Source: Bolinopsis microptera
Lineage: Eukaryota > Ctenophora > Tentaculata > Lobata > Bolinopsidae
Length of the DNA stretch: 64,000 bases
NCBI RefSeq assembly: GCF_026151205.1
Contig: NC_087082.1
Coordinates: 13,981,365 to 14,045,364, forward strand
Reading direction: 5' to 3'
A program made the translations under genes and the position numbers. Shown piece after piece: positions 20,915-31,584 of the stretch. Position 1 is the stretch's first letter; each line of letters opens with the position of its first letter. The notes beneath the pieces are model-generated. The model saw only the letters and a program-made list of their open reading frames with translations, ran no database searches and was not told where the DNA came from.

Positions 20915-21810
20915 TTTAGGCAAACATTTTTAAACCAGTTTTTCTCCAGGCACCCATACGCCCCAACCCTAAAAGGGAACAAAATTTCGCCGCGGTTTAA
21001 CCACGCACGATCAATTTTCCCTACCATGTAGTTGTACTTGTACCATTATGGCATTAATTCTTTTGAGTGAAAAGTGTGACTGGAAAAAAGTGCACCATAT
21101 TTACATACTATGTTTTTTATAAATGAGTGGGATTCGTGCATGGTAAAAATTGACGATTTATTTGACCAATGCAGCGCCGCACATCAACAATAAACGAATC
21201 CAGAAAATTGCGGAAAATAACTTTGCGAAGGAGGAATTTCACTGTAATTAATTAACACATGGCTAGCGTCGCGCGCAGCATAACAGACGCTTCCTAGCTA
21301 TACACTTAATTATAGGGGAGTGGTCTATATTGCGAAGGAGCAGACTTTTGTCGTCACCGCAGGTCCATCGGGCCACCTCATATATCCAAACCCGATTACT
21401 TATTCCCTACGATCTTTTTGCCTTCGGCAAGAGTAGGGAAAAAAATTCATACAATTGCCGATTTAGGGATGAAGGAGTGTGTTCAGGTCTTTGAAAGAGT
21501 GAAAGTGTCATACTCTAATATAAATGGTGGAAAATGGTTAATGTTAGTCAAGATCTCATGTCTCTATGATTTGAAATAAAAGGTTAAAGATTTTTGTGTA
21601 TAGTGACAAATTCCATTTATTTCGAAAAATAAAGCTCCAATCGGTCTAAAACCATCATTCTATTTCCATAATGTGGCCATTGCAGTCATTTTTCACCCAT
21701 TATTGAGACCTCACAGACCTTCGGAACCCGAGTAACCCCTTTTAGGGTTGAGGCGTATGTGGTATGGGTGCCTGGAGACAAATTGCTCTAAAAATGTTTG
21801 CCCAAACATC
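20915..21810. mobile_element. About 900-bp element with long imperfect TIRs
   Basis: The left end TTAGGCAAACATTTTTAAAC, then CTCCAGGCACCCATACGCC and CAACCCTAAAAGGG, is mirrored with mismatches at about 21735-21806. The interior is non-coding and holds a small hairpin around 21395-21440 (TTCCCTACGATC / AGAGTAGGGAA). It looks like an old non-autonomous DNA transposon. Confidence 0.75.
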
Positions 21811-21814
21811 CTAT

Positions 21815-22350
21815 TTTCCGGAAAATTTAATATTTGCCTTGAGTTTAACTGGCCCGGACTGTAGAATTCAAAGTTCTGCTGTAAAACTATTCAACTATCA
21901 ATTATACTACAGCATTTCCGATCAATTACATTAATTAGTTAAACTTGATATTAGGACGCAGTGAAACTATCGGACTACGATGTATGGGGCCACCCCATGG
22001 CAACATTAAAATATATCGATTCTGTTACATATAAAACTCCGTTACAAATTGAACTGGGATCTGCTGTACCCGTGTAACATTACAATTTACAGCATAAACT
22101 GGTCAGCACTCAGCAGTGAGTAGTTCAAATTTCAATAACTCAATAAAACTCAACATTCTTGAAATAATAACTCTGTATGAGAAATGTTGTCCCCCGTGGA
22201 ACGGTATTTTCTACAGGCAATCCTCTTCAATGTACATTGCTTTGGTCACCTACAATTCGCCGTAATTGAGTATTTTAAAGCGTCTCTTCAGCAATCAGCA
22301 CCGATGTCCGATGGGCTCTTAAGGTCTGTAACTTTCTAACAAAAGCAATA
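21815..22350. other. Non-coding spacer, 3' flank of the receptor-like gene
   Basis: AT-rich sequence with no ORF or repeat that I can support. It should contain the 3' UTR of the gene at 22356-23642. Confidence 0.4.
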
Positions 22351-22355
22351 TTTTC

Positions 22356-23642
22356 TCATGGTTGTACCTCTATAACTCTGCGCCCATTTTCCTTAGCAAA
22401 TCCTCGGCCAGCCTTCAATGCACGAATCTGTGACACCAACACCAAAACACAAGCAACCAAGAAGATGATGAGGATAACTTGTCCAATGTTAGCACAGACT
22501 GACATAGTGAACAGCGGAGATTCTTTCTCTGACACTAATGTTGTCTTACGTTTCACACACTTTTCAGCTCGAGTCTTTTCATTTCGGCAGGTGACATTCA
22601 CAGTGGATTGGTTCTTTGACCTTTTGAAGCCATACCCCGGCTTGCAGGTGACAGGTATATGCTCACCTGGCAAGTAGAAGGGAGGGTCACCTAGCACCTC
22701 TCCATGAGCTGCCTTGACCATGTTTCTCTTGCATAAAGCAAGATGCTCCGCTGGCTTCAAAACACTCAGAGCACCTAAGGATACTTTTGGTGATGACTCG
22801 GTAAAAACATAGTTTTCGAGTCTACCCCAAGTTATCGCAAAAAAGCAGTTATTGTCATTTCCTTCGGGATCTTTCATACTATAAAGGTCGTCAATTGTTC
22901 CACTTTTAATTTGGAAGAGCTGATTTTCATTGCCGTCTTCACAGGGAACTACAGACAGGAATCTCCGCAAGGAGTCGGGAACCTTTAAGAAGCTTTCAAT
23001 GCAGTGGTTCAGCAAATCTGCTTGGAGAACTTTGAGCCTGATATATTTTCCAGTTCCATTGGCCTTTCCTTCAAATTGCCACAGGATAGAAAGTGTGCAA
23101 TCTTTCCATTTTGCGTCCATCTGCGTCCCGAATCCAAGACACAACCCGTTATCCACGTGTTTGATCAAGACGCCCTCTGAATTCTGACTTGTTTTTATGA
23201 CATTTTCAATTGTTCTACATGGTACAGAAGGACTATGCTCGAAATTTTTTAAGCAATTGATATCTCCTATGACATAAGGAGGGGATTTATATACACTTAA
23301 TTGAGAATGCATAGTCGCGAAGCCGGAATAAAGACTGCAATTTGATGCTTGAGAGTGGAAAGCGAATGTACGGCAACTTTTGTGGAACCAACAGTACATC
23401 TTGCAAGCAGCTGCGCTCTTCACAGAAAGATTTGCAATGATCTGCTGCTCCGGGTTCAAGCTACAAGAACCTTGGGAACATCCAGCAACGTCATAGCAGA
23501 TGTCAGAGTAAATGGTGGGGATGGAAAAAGTGTTGAATGTGTGGTTTGTGGGGTCTGCAGACTCAGTGTCAGAGGTCTGATCAGTGATATTTGACTTTCC
23601 AAAAACGGTAGAAATCATCAAAATTACTGTAATAATCTGCAT
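22356..23642 (-). CDS. Single-pass membrane protein: PAN/apple, trefoil-lectin-like and sushi domains
   Basis: An intact intronless frame of 428 residues. Residues 1-15 are a signal peptide (MQIITVILMISTVFG). Residues about 49-130 resemble a PAN/apple module, with regular Cys including CYDVAGC, AACKMYCW and SCRTFAF. Residues about 155-290 (VDNGLCLGF, KWKDC, LWQFEG, then further Cys/Gln/Trp repeats) look like a ricin-B-type beta-trefoil fold, a carbohydrate-binding scaffold without toxin activity by itself. Residues about 304-362 have sushi spacing (C, PGEHIPVTCKPGYGF, VTC, KC). A membrane helix (about 386-404, GQVILIIFLVACVLVLVSQI) and a short basic tail follow. Several N-x-S/T sequons fit an extracellular N-terminus. 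Adhesion or recognition at the cell surface is an inference from the domains. A single-exon structure might suggest retroposition or exon fusion. Confidence 0.85.
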   Translation of the reverse strand: MQIITVILMISTVFGKSNITDQTSDTESADPTNHTFNTFSIPTIYSDICYDVAGCSQGSCSLNPEQQIIANLSVKSAAACKMYCWFHKSCRTFAFHSQASNCSLYSGFATMHSQLSVYKSPPYVIGDINCLKNFEHSPSVPCRTIENVIKTSQNSEGVLIKHVDNGLCLGFGTQMDAKWKDCTLSILWQFEGKANGTGKYIRLKVLQADLLNHCIESFLKVPDSLRRFLSVVPCEDGNENQLFQIKSGTIDDLYSMKDPEGNDNNCFFAITWGRLENYVFTESSPKVSLGALSVLKPAEHLALCKRNMVKAAHGEVLGDPPFYLPGEHIPVTCKPGYGFKRSKNQSTVNVTCRNEKTRAEKCVKRKTTLVSEKESPLFTMSVCANIGQVILIIFLVACVLVLVSQIRALKAGRGFAKENGRRVIEVQP

Positions 23643-23797
23643 AGTCTCTATAAATGCTGCAGATGTGTGTTATTGTTTAGATTTAAAGCAATTCATTTTG
23701 AAATTTACTGTAAGTTTTGATTTTTTATGGAATTAATTTACAAATTTAAAACAAAAAAGTCTATTCTAGACTAAATAAGTGCCTAGCGAGCATTTAA

Positions 23798-23986
23798 ATG
23801 AATACCAAAACTAATGATGTCCGCAATAACTTGAAGAATTTTAAGATAACAGATGCAATTCCAACTAGTCCTGAAATTCAGTCTGATTGGAAAGTTCAAT
23901 CAACTAAAATAAAAGCTTCCTTCAAACGTCTTGCTGAAGAAAATGCCACAATTTTCCTAATGGAGCACTCTGCTTTATATTTATAA
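23798..23986 (+). other. Short ORF of unknown status in an AT-rich spacer (23650-24500)
   Basis: A 62-residue ATG frame (NNLKNFKITDAIPTSPEIQS, then a Lys-rich stretch) ends TAA. Its composition is protein-like but no family is recognised. The surrounding 850 bases are otherwise featureless. Confidence 0.2.
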
Positions 23987-24544
23987 TGAAAAAGAAATGG
24001 TTTCAAGGTAGCGGATTGAGATTGAAGAGGTGCAAGGTGACACTTCCTTATACTTTTAGTTTTATAATTGCCTTAGACAATTGCTTCAGTAAGATCGAGC
24101 TCAATATATATTTCGAGCTTTACCTCGAGTTCATGTAGTTGTATGAGCTTGCTTGAAATTTATTGTGTGTTGCGCTCGCAAAATAAAGTGTTATTTATAA
24201 CGCTTGCAGAGCACAATGAACCAACGCCACTCTATCGTAGTAAAGCGAGAAGGTGCCAGTTACTTTTAGCAAAGTTTGAAAACTGAGGAGCACCACGAGT
24301 GTATGTTTTTCTTTTATGAAAACGAAGATTTTCAAAGATACTGAATTTTTCGAAAAGACAATAATGTTCATTCTATATTTCTTTATTTTGTTGTATTTGA
24401 TGATATCATAGTTACTCTCATTACCATGGTTATCATGAAGGTTACTATCGTTAAATTGTCTGAGACTGTCAATAAATATATATTAACAGTAATCTCTAAA
24501 AGCTGTTGGGTATAGGACGCAGCGGCGAAAGTCACTGCGGCGGT

Positions 24545-25695
24545 GTACAGTCCTCCTCAGTTTTACTCCTCCAGCCTCCTCCTCAGTCCTCCTCCTCATA
24601 TTTCTCCTTAGTCCTCCTCCTCCTCAGTCCTCCTCAGGCCCCCTCCGCAGTCCTCCCCCAGTCCCCCTCCTCCTCCTATTTAGTCATCCTCCTCCTCCTC
24701 CTCAGTCCTCTTCCTTCTCAGTCCTCCTCCTCCTCCTCAGTCCTCCTCCTCCTCAGTCATCCTCCTCAGTCCTCCGCCTCCTCCTCCTCCTGGGTCCTCC
24801 TGGGTCATCCTGATCCTCCTCAGTCCTCTTCCTCCTCCCCTCCTCAGTCATCCTCCTACTCCTACTCCTCAGTCCGAGTTATTCCTCAGTCCTCCTCCTC
24901 CTCAGTCCTCCTCCTCCTCCTCATCAGTCCTCCTTCTCATCAATCCTCTTCACTAGTCCTCCTTCTCCTCCTCCTTCTCCTTAGTCCTCCTCATCCTCCT
25001 CATCCACCTCCTTCCCCTCCTCATCATTCCTCATCACTCATCCTCCTCAGTCCTCCTCCGCCTCCCCTCCTCCTCCTCAGTCCTCCTCAGTCCTCCTCAG
25101 TCCTCCTCCTCCTTCTACTCAGTCCTCGTCAGTCCTCCTCCTCCTCCTCCTCCTCCCCCTCCTGATCCTCAGCCCTCCTCCTTTTCATCCTCCTCCTCTT
25201 CCTCTTCAGTCCTCAGTCCTCCTCCTCAGTCCTCCTCCTCCTCCTTCTCCTTAGTCCTCCTCCTCCTCAGTCTTCCTCAGTCCTCCTTCTCAGTCCTCCT
25301 CCTTCTCAGTCCTCCTCCTCCTCAGTCATTCTCCTCAGTCCTCCGCCTCCTCCTCCTCCGCGGTCCTCCTCCTGGGTCATCCTGATCCTCCTCAGTCCTC
25401 TTCCTCCTCCCCTCCTCATCAGTCCTCCTCCTCATCAATCCTCTTCACCAGTCCTCCTTCTCCTCCTCCTCCTCCTTAGTCCTCCTCATCCTCCTCATCC
25501 ACCTCCTTCCCCTCCTCATCATTCCTCACCAGTCATCAGTCATCCTCCTCAATCCTTCTCCGCCTCCCCTCCTCTTCCTCAGTCCCCCTCTTCAGTCCTC
25601 CTCCTCAGTCCTCCTCCTCCTTCTCCTCAGTTCTCCTCAGTTTTACTCCTCCTCCTCCTCCCCCTCCTCCTCAGTTCTCCTCAGTCCTCCTCCTT
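24545..25695. repeat. 1.15-kb polypyrimidine tract (CCTCCTCAGT-type)
   Basis: The + strand is almost pure C/T, broken regularly by CAGT, in shuffled units such as TCCTCCTCAGTCCTCCTCC. A partial higher-order duplication is visible (about 24770-25050 against 25340-25560). The Ser/Pro-rich open frame across it is a composition artefact. Confidence 0.95.
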
Positions 25696-25714
25696 TGACA
25701 TTTACTGTTCACCC

Positions 25715-26130
25715 TGTTCGGTAATTAGGAAGTATCTGCAGGATGGCACTATGCCAAATTAGTAACCTCAAGGTTAAAATCTGCAATAAGGAAGTATCTT
25801 GAGATGAGATTATGCAAAAAAAGGAAGTATCTTTAGTTGAAAATCTGCAATTAGGAAGTTACAATGCCAAAAACACGCAAAAAGGAAGCAAGTACTGGAA
25901 ATATGCAAAAAGGAAGTATCTTTGCAGTTACTTCCTTTTTGATTATCGTGAGTGATCAAGTACTGCTAAGAATGGTGAAAATCGTGTAGATACTTCCCAC
26001 TTTGAAATTTTAGTTACATCTGCTGTTAATAAGACTTAGTTAGTGAAATAGAGCTCAGCGAGACCTTTCCAACGGTGTATAGAACTCCATATTTTCAAAA
26101 ATGTCACTTGCTTCCTTTTTGCAAATTTGG
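25715..26130. repeat. Cluster of GGAAGTATCTT motifs with hairpins
   Basis: AAGGAAGTATCTT or close variants occur about five times. One forms a 13-bp-stem hairpin (25906-25941, CAAAAAGGAAGTA against TACTTCCTTTTTG). A distant pair, GCAAAAAGGAAGCAAG (about 25877) and CTTGCTTCCTTTTTGC (about 26109), is inverted, suggesting a small degraded element. Confidence 0.55.
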
Positions 26131-26249
26131 GCAGTATAATATACGAATGAAATGGTGATATGATTAAACCTGTTTGATTTTGTGGTCAGCGTCATATTCG
26201 TGATTTGCTTTCTCCTTCAAAAAGTTGCTCTTCATTTGTTGAATTAGGT

Positions 26250-26312
26250 CGGGGAAGCTCGATTTACCGGGTAAGCTTGATTTACCGGGGTAACTTGATT
26301 AACCGGGGTAAC
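26250..26312 (+). repeat. Three-copy tandem repeat (about 18 bp)
   Basis: Units of the form AGCTTGATTTACCGGGGTA are repeated with small changes. Confidence 0.7.
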
Positions 26313-26520
26313 CTGCAAAAAGAGGATCATTAGTTGTGGTCCAACTATATTTATTCAATATAAGAATCAGAAATATAGGAAGAGGAAGAGTATCCAGCTC
26401 ATCAGATTTTGGCATTGCGCCAATTCTGGGTCACTCTGAGCATCAAAGAGCGGAGGCTGTTACCAGATGTTTGCAGCCGCACAATTTATATGGATCAGCA
26501 ATGCTCTACCGTCAAGATGG

Positions 26521-26826
26521 GGCAACTACTAAATCAAATGATTCGGGTGATGAATCAGGAGATTTAAAAAATTCATCATTTGGGTAACTCATATCGTGGT
26601 CTTTTAGAACCACGTATGCTATCTTCTTGTGTGAGTTTTGTGTGAGTTTTGATTCCTAATTCGGGAACTCATGGGCAACTACTAAATCAAATGATTCGGG
26701 TGATGAATCAGGAGATTTAAAAAATTCATCATTTGGGTAACTCATATCGTGGTCTTTTAGAACCACGTATGCTATCTTCTTGTGTGAGTTTTGTGTGAGT
26801 TTTGATTCCTAATTCGGGAACTCATG
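26521..26826 (+). repeat. 153-bp tandem duplication
   Basis: The segment beginning GGCAACTACTAAATCAAATG (26521 and again 26674) and ending CGGGAACTCATGGG is present twice with almost no change, indicating a recent duplication. It includes an inverted pair around CGTGGTCTTTTAGAACCACG. Confidence 0.9.
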
Positions 26827-26838
26827 GGCTACATCATC

Positions 26839-26859
<21 letters not shown>

Positions 26860-26870
<11 letters not shown>

Positions 26871-27354
26871 GGGGGGCAGCTGCCCGGTGCCCCCCCCCTG
26901 GGATTTGGGGGACAAGTTTATAAAAACATGAAAATTTATTCTTCAACATAACATTAAACCAGACGGCTATGGTATACAGTTTTGTTTTCGCACCCACTGC
27001 TCTGTAGCCCCACTGCACTGTAGCCCCCCCTCCCCCCCCCTCCCCCCCTCCCCCCCCGGACTACTTACATTAATTTGCTTTTTCTTTTAGTTGCTGCTAA
27101 CGTAAATTCGTGTCCCTCAAGTACTGGAAAATGCGTCAAAATTGTCTAATTTCCTTAAAAATTTTCCGGGGGCTTCGCCCCCTACCCCCCACCAGGGGGG
27201 GCAGCTGCCCGGTGCCCCCCCCTGGGATTTGGGGGACAAGTTTATAAAAACATGAAAATTTATTCTTCAACATAACATTAAACCAGACGGCTATGGTATA
27301 CAGTTTTGTTTTCGCACCCACTGCTCTGTAGCCCCACTGCACTGTAGCCCCCCC

Positions 27355-27399
<45 letters not shown>

Positions 27400-27545
27400 A
27401 CTACTTACATTAATTTGCTTTTTCTTTTAGTTGCTGCTAACGTAAATTCGTGTCCCTCAAGTACTGGAAAATGCGTCAAAATTGTCTAATTTCCTTAAAA
27501 ATTTTCCGGGGGCTTCGCCCCCTACCCTCCACCAGGACCCCGCAG
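26860..27545. repeat. Tandem pair of a 325-340-bp repeat with G/C-run ends
   Basis: GGCAGCTGCCCGGTGCCCCC starts each copy (about 26874 and 27200). The body ends in TTTCCGGGGGCTTCGCCCCC. The copies differ mainly in the length of internal C runs. A related GC-rich end (GGGGCTTAGCCCCCTTGCCC) continues to about 27565. Confidence 0.85.
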
Positions 27546-27806
27546 GGGGCTTAGCCCCCTTGCCCCCCTGGGTTGAAGACGTGATGTAGCCCCTGGAACT
27601 TGGAACTTAAACCGTTCCCCGTCCACAACCTGCAGGAGGAACATTTTCATGAGCGATCATACAAATACTCATGTTAAAAGCAGTTACTTCAGAAGTAATA
27701 AGAACCGTCCAACAACAGATCATTAGATTATAAAATACACAGCATTTGAGTATGTAATCAGGGGGTTCAAAGAGTTCAGTGATATTTTGAAATGTGTGAG
27801 TATAAG

Positions 27807-28196
27807 CAGTGGCGTAACGGTGCCCCTCCCCTTTTAGCGCCCCTCTCTAAAATTGAACAAATTAGGTGATTTTAGAGGATACGCCGGTAAAATCTTTAAA
27901 AAAGTGTGCTTCTTGCTAGTACCTCAGTTAAGTTTTTCAAAATTGTCCCACATTTAAACAACGATTTTGCGCCCCCCCCCCCCCCGCCGAAAATGCGCTC
28001 CCCTGTTGGTGCCCCTTCCCTTTTAGCGCCCCTCTCTAAAATTGAACAAATTAGGTGATTTTAGAGGATACGCCGGTAAAATTTCTAAAAAAGTGTGCTT
28101 CTTGCTGGTACCTCAGTTAAGTTTTTCAAAATTGTCCCACATTTAAAGTTAAACAACGATTTTGCGCCCCCCCCGGGGCCCTTCGATACGCCACTG
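27807..28196. mobile_element. hAT-like MITE with internal duplication
   Basis: The ends are CAGTGGCGTA and its complement TACGCCACTG, the usual hAT terminus. The interior (CCTTTTAGCGCCCCTCTCTA and so on) is present twice in tandem, about 190 bp each. AGTATAAG lies on the left, and GAGTATAAG recurs a few bases past the right end, so the 8-bp target duplication seems slightly disturbed. It is related to the element at 31289. Confidence 0.8.
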
Positions 28197-28216
28197 AGTA
28201 ATGAGTATAAGCATGA

Positions 28217-28303
28217 TTACCTGGGGACCCCATGCTATTATGTATTATGTTTATAAACATAATAAAGATTCGGCGGAATGACAGGCTGAGCGCCGCCCAG
28301 TAA
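28217..28303 (-). repeat. Dispersed TTAC...GTAA element, copy 3
   Basis: Reverse orientation relative to 19035. It shares GGCGGAATGACAGGCTGAGC at one end and TTACCTGGGGACCCC at the other. Confidence 0.75.
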
Positions 28304-28309
28304 AAGCAT

Positions 28310-28975
28310 GACTGCATACCTTTGTATTGACTTGCTGCGTCTCCAAATTGTAGATATCTTTAAGGTTTAGGTAGTCCTTAATCTCTGTCTTATTCATTTG
28401 GAAACTACATTCGAACATGACGGTGTTGGCTGGTATCCCATCTCGAGGAGGTATAACTCGCATCCAGTACTGTGTGAATACGATCGGAGGTCTGCAAGGT
28501 GGAGGAGTTATAATTTGATTTGATAATAATCATAAATATTGATCTCCGGGAAAGTAAAATGATTGAAGCAAACTCATCCCTCTAATGGGAACGAATGGGG
28601 TACAAAACAAGCAATTATGTTTAAATTTCTACGCTGGCAGGACATACCTTTTTCCTTGGATGTTGCTTTGTTTTGTATAGTATGGTATTTCCAGAGAGTG
28701 GCAGAGATGCCCTGACGTCCAAATAAGAGAGACCTTGTCATTCTAATAAACATGAAACAATTTGGGGTGATTTATCAGTGAATCAAATTTCAGCCTCTAA
28801 TATATATAAACTATTGTATACGAAAATAACAATTACGGCCGGCATGCATCCCATTCTTCTCATAATTTAAAATTTAAAGTGGATATGCAGCGCGCACGCT
28901 CGTGACATTTAACATGCTAAAATCTCATGGGTCCGTATAATTATATAGCCGAATTCGCAGATTTAAGTAATGTAA
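28310..28975. other. Non-coding interval with one possible minus-strand exon
   Basis: A minus-strand frame around 28463-28320 (PPRDGIPANTVMFECSFQMN) reads like protein and could be an exon, but it matches nothing I recognise. The rest is AT-rich without repeats. Confidence 0.25.
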
Positions 28976-28977
28976 AA

Positions 28978-29150
28978 ACTAGCGGACCTAGCGGCAATAT
29001 CGGATAGCTAGTGGAAACTAGCGGATGTCTTACGGAAGCTAGCGGATGCCTAGCGGACATCTATCGCGCGCAATTTTGCCACGCAGCGTTATTACTTAGC
29101 GGAAGACAGCGGATAACTATAAGCGGAAGCTAGCGGAATCTATACTAGCG
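28978..29150. repeat. Degenerate (A)CTAGCGGA tandem array
   Basis: About ten copies of AGCGGA embedded in TAGCGGAT-type units at irregular spacing. Confidence 0.65.
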
Positions 29151-29186
29151 GTGCATATATCATTTTAGTTAATAATTGCACAGCTA

Positions 29187-29216
29187 GGTCAGCGGGGCCC
29201 TTTCATTACGCCACTG
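29187..29216 (-). mobile_element. Solo terminus of the hAT-like MITE
   Basis: GGGGCCCTTTCATTACGCCACTG matches the terminus of the 31289 element (CAGTGGCGTAATGAAAGGCC) in reverse; no partner end is seen nearby. Confidence 0.65.
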
Positions 29217-29219
29217 CTA

Positions 29220-29755
29220 TGGAGCAAATAATGTTTAGAAATTAGCATGTTAATGAAAAGAATGAAGAAGCTGATTCCACATCTTGAATTTAACAAATCG
29301 ATCTGTGACAAGCTTTAGATGTGGTAACGTCCAGCAGCACCACCACCACTTTGATGATGTTACTGACTCATGAAGTGTCAATCACCAGGGCAGTTCATGG
29401 TTCAGTTTTTTACTCAATAGGTTCTACTTCTATATACCAGGACACTTCAATATAAACAAACTTCAAATCATGTTTGATGTCATGTTATGCTACTGTTAGA
29501 AAAAAGTTGTGACACAATAATGAATATAAACAGTTAAATCTGTACGTCTCAGCACTGGTGACAGGGAAAGAAATTAAAATTTAAATGATGAATGTCAGAT
29601 AAGATAAAATATGTGGCTGTCCTTTTTCAATAGTCGGTTAAAATACGTTAACTGTTGATCATTTTAAACTTTTTGTCAAATACTTCCCTATCATACATCA
29701 TAAGCGGGACGGTGGAATTTAAGGTAGAGCAGCTGTTTAATTGACGATGTCAATT
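29220..29755. other. Non-coding interval
   Basis: AT-rich; I see nothing I can annotate. Confidence 0.4.
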
Positions 29756-30560
29756 CATCTCAGCTCGGCGCGGCACAGTAGCGCATTTCGCCGATCTAGA
29801 GAGCTTTGTAGCGCGATGCACTACTGGGTCGCGCGCGCGCATCCAATAATGCTTCTCGCAACCACAGATATATATGCAGATCGGCGAGATGCGAAGGATT
29901 GACATCGTGAATCAAGAGATCGCTGTGAGAAGCCTCATTGAGTGCGCGGCGCGGCACAGTAACGCATCGCGCTACAAAGCAGCTGTGTATATAAATACAC
30001 ATTACACAATATTATATCATGAAGTTTTAAAAAATTACTACAATATGCAAAATTTCGGGAGTGTGCTTTTGCTTGCTCTAACCAGAGCCCTTTCGCTTGC
30101 AGTAGCGCGCGACCGCCGAAGGCGGCAAAGGTGAAAAGAGGTATATTCTATTTGTGAAACAAGCGCGTCACGTAGTTTACCTGAGGACCCCAGGCTTTAA
30201 TGTTGGTAAACAACCGAATAGAGATTAGGCGGAATGACAGGCTGAGCGCGGCCCAGTAACCAATAACACGTAGTACGCATATACATATGGCTATGTGAAT
30301 GCTTTTGCGGGAAACTGCACTTTTTATAAAATTATAGTTTTTAGTTTTAATGCAATTTGTTTAATTTAATGTTTTATAAAACATTGACGGATGTTACTCG
30401 TTTAAATTTCTTCGAAGTATAGCGCGCGCCGGGCCAGGCCACTAACAATGGTCAAATAAAACATTACATTTAAATTAACGGGTGATACTCGTAAAATATC
30501 TGGTTCATATATTGGACCGTCGTCGAGTCCAACTCGGCGCGCGTCCTGGTAGGTTATAAA
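29756..30560. repeat. Mosaic of CG-rich dispersed repeats shared with 19.0-19.75 kb
   Basis: Contains GCGCGGCACAGTARCGCAT (twice, in an inverted arrangement around 29770-29980), CGCTTGCAGTAGCGCGCGAC (about 30092), GACGGATGTTACTCG (30386) and ACGGGTGATACTCG (30479). All but the first recur at 19.0-19.75 kb inside the giant foldback. It appears to be a degraded relative of that element. Confidence 0.65.
30177..30259 (-). repeat. Dispersed TTAC...GTAA element, copy 4
   Basis: TTACCTGAGGACCCCAGGCT to GGCTGAGCGCGGCCCAGTAA, in reverse orientation relative to copies 1 and 2. Confidence 0.75.
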
Positions 30561-31280
30561 CCTACAACATTTAAAGAATATTTGAATTTTATAACAAAAA
30601 TATCATACCATGACCATGAATTTAAAAATTACTTTTGCAGATCTAATCTATTTTCATTATTTGTGTGAAATAATTCCTTTTCCAGGCCCACACGGATTTT
30701 ATTTTGCTACGCCGCGCAAAACTTTATTGGGTTATTTTTGGATTTATTTATCCAACTTCAATTTTGCTGATATCGTGGGCTGAAAAAAGTTTCTATTGTC
30801 GATAGTTCATCAATATAAAAGTTATTTCCTAAATGGTTGTTCACTTTCAGCTGTATGAGTTTACATTAGTATGAGTTTACAAACTTTGGTTACAAACTGC
30901 TTCATATCAGATTTCCTTCATCTTTTGGGAGTTGATAGTAAATAACAGTTTCTATTCTATGCTATCCATTGCAATTGTATTTTATTATTATTAGCTGCAT
31001 TAGCTTTGCTCTGTTGTATTGTCTATGATAGCCTCTGTGCTCTGTCTTGCTTTAATTCTTTAATAGAGTTTGGGCAATAAATATTTGTACAACTCTACAA
31101 GTCTACATAAATACAGTAGGTACTGCTTGATAATACGTCACTTAAAGCTCAATGTTACACTTTCCCTATTTAATCAATTTCTCTGTCACTATTCTTTCAG
31201 TTCTAGCAAGATATAGGTATATGAATTTAGGCACTTTCATGCTATAGCAGCTTGAATCTAAATTGGCATGTGTTTCATAA
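30561..31280. other. Non-coding interval
   Basis: AT-rich with no ORF, tandem repeat or inverted repeat of note. Confidence 0.4.
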
Positions 31281-31288
31281 TGATGGTT

Positions 31289-31576
31289 CAGTGGCGTAAT
31301 GAAAGGCCCTGCTGACCCCGCTGTGCAGGGGGGCGCCGTCTTAGGGGGGCGCCAAATCGTTGTTTGAATGTGGGACAATTTCGAAAACTTAACTAAAGTA
31401 CTAGCAAAACTGCGCGTTTTGCTCTAGATACACACTTTTTTAGAGATTTTACCGGCGTATTCTTTAAAATCACCTAATTTGTTCAATTTTAGGGAGGGGC
31501 ACCAAAAGGAGAGGGGGCGCCAAAAGGGGGGCGCTTTTTTCGGCAGGGGGTGCCAACAGGCAACGTTACGCCACTG
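31289..31576. mobile_element. hAT MITE with perfect 8-bp target duplication
   Basis: The ends CAGTGGCGTAATG and CGTTACGCCACTG are flanked by TGATGGTT on both sides (31281-31288 and 31577-31584). The 288-bp interior is non-coding and is the reverse complement of the 27807 element's body (GATTTTACCGGCGTATTC). The intact duplication suggests a fairly recent insertion. Confidence 0.95.
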
Positions 31577-31584
31577 TGATGGTT

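Noticed and set aside
22813-23180. Trefoil-lectin-like region as evidence of a ricin-type toxin
   Set aside because: Only a carbohydrate-binding-type scaffold is visible; no enzymatic toxin domain is present, and the protein is membrane-anchored.
24506-25165. 219-residue Ser/Pro-rich ORF
   Set aside because: Pure composition effect of the polypyrimidine tract.
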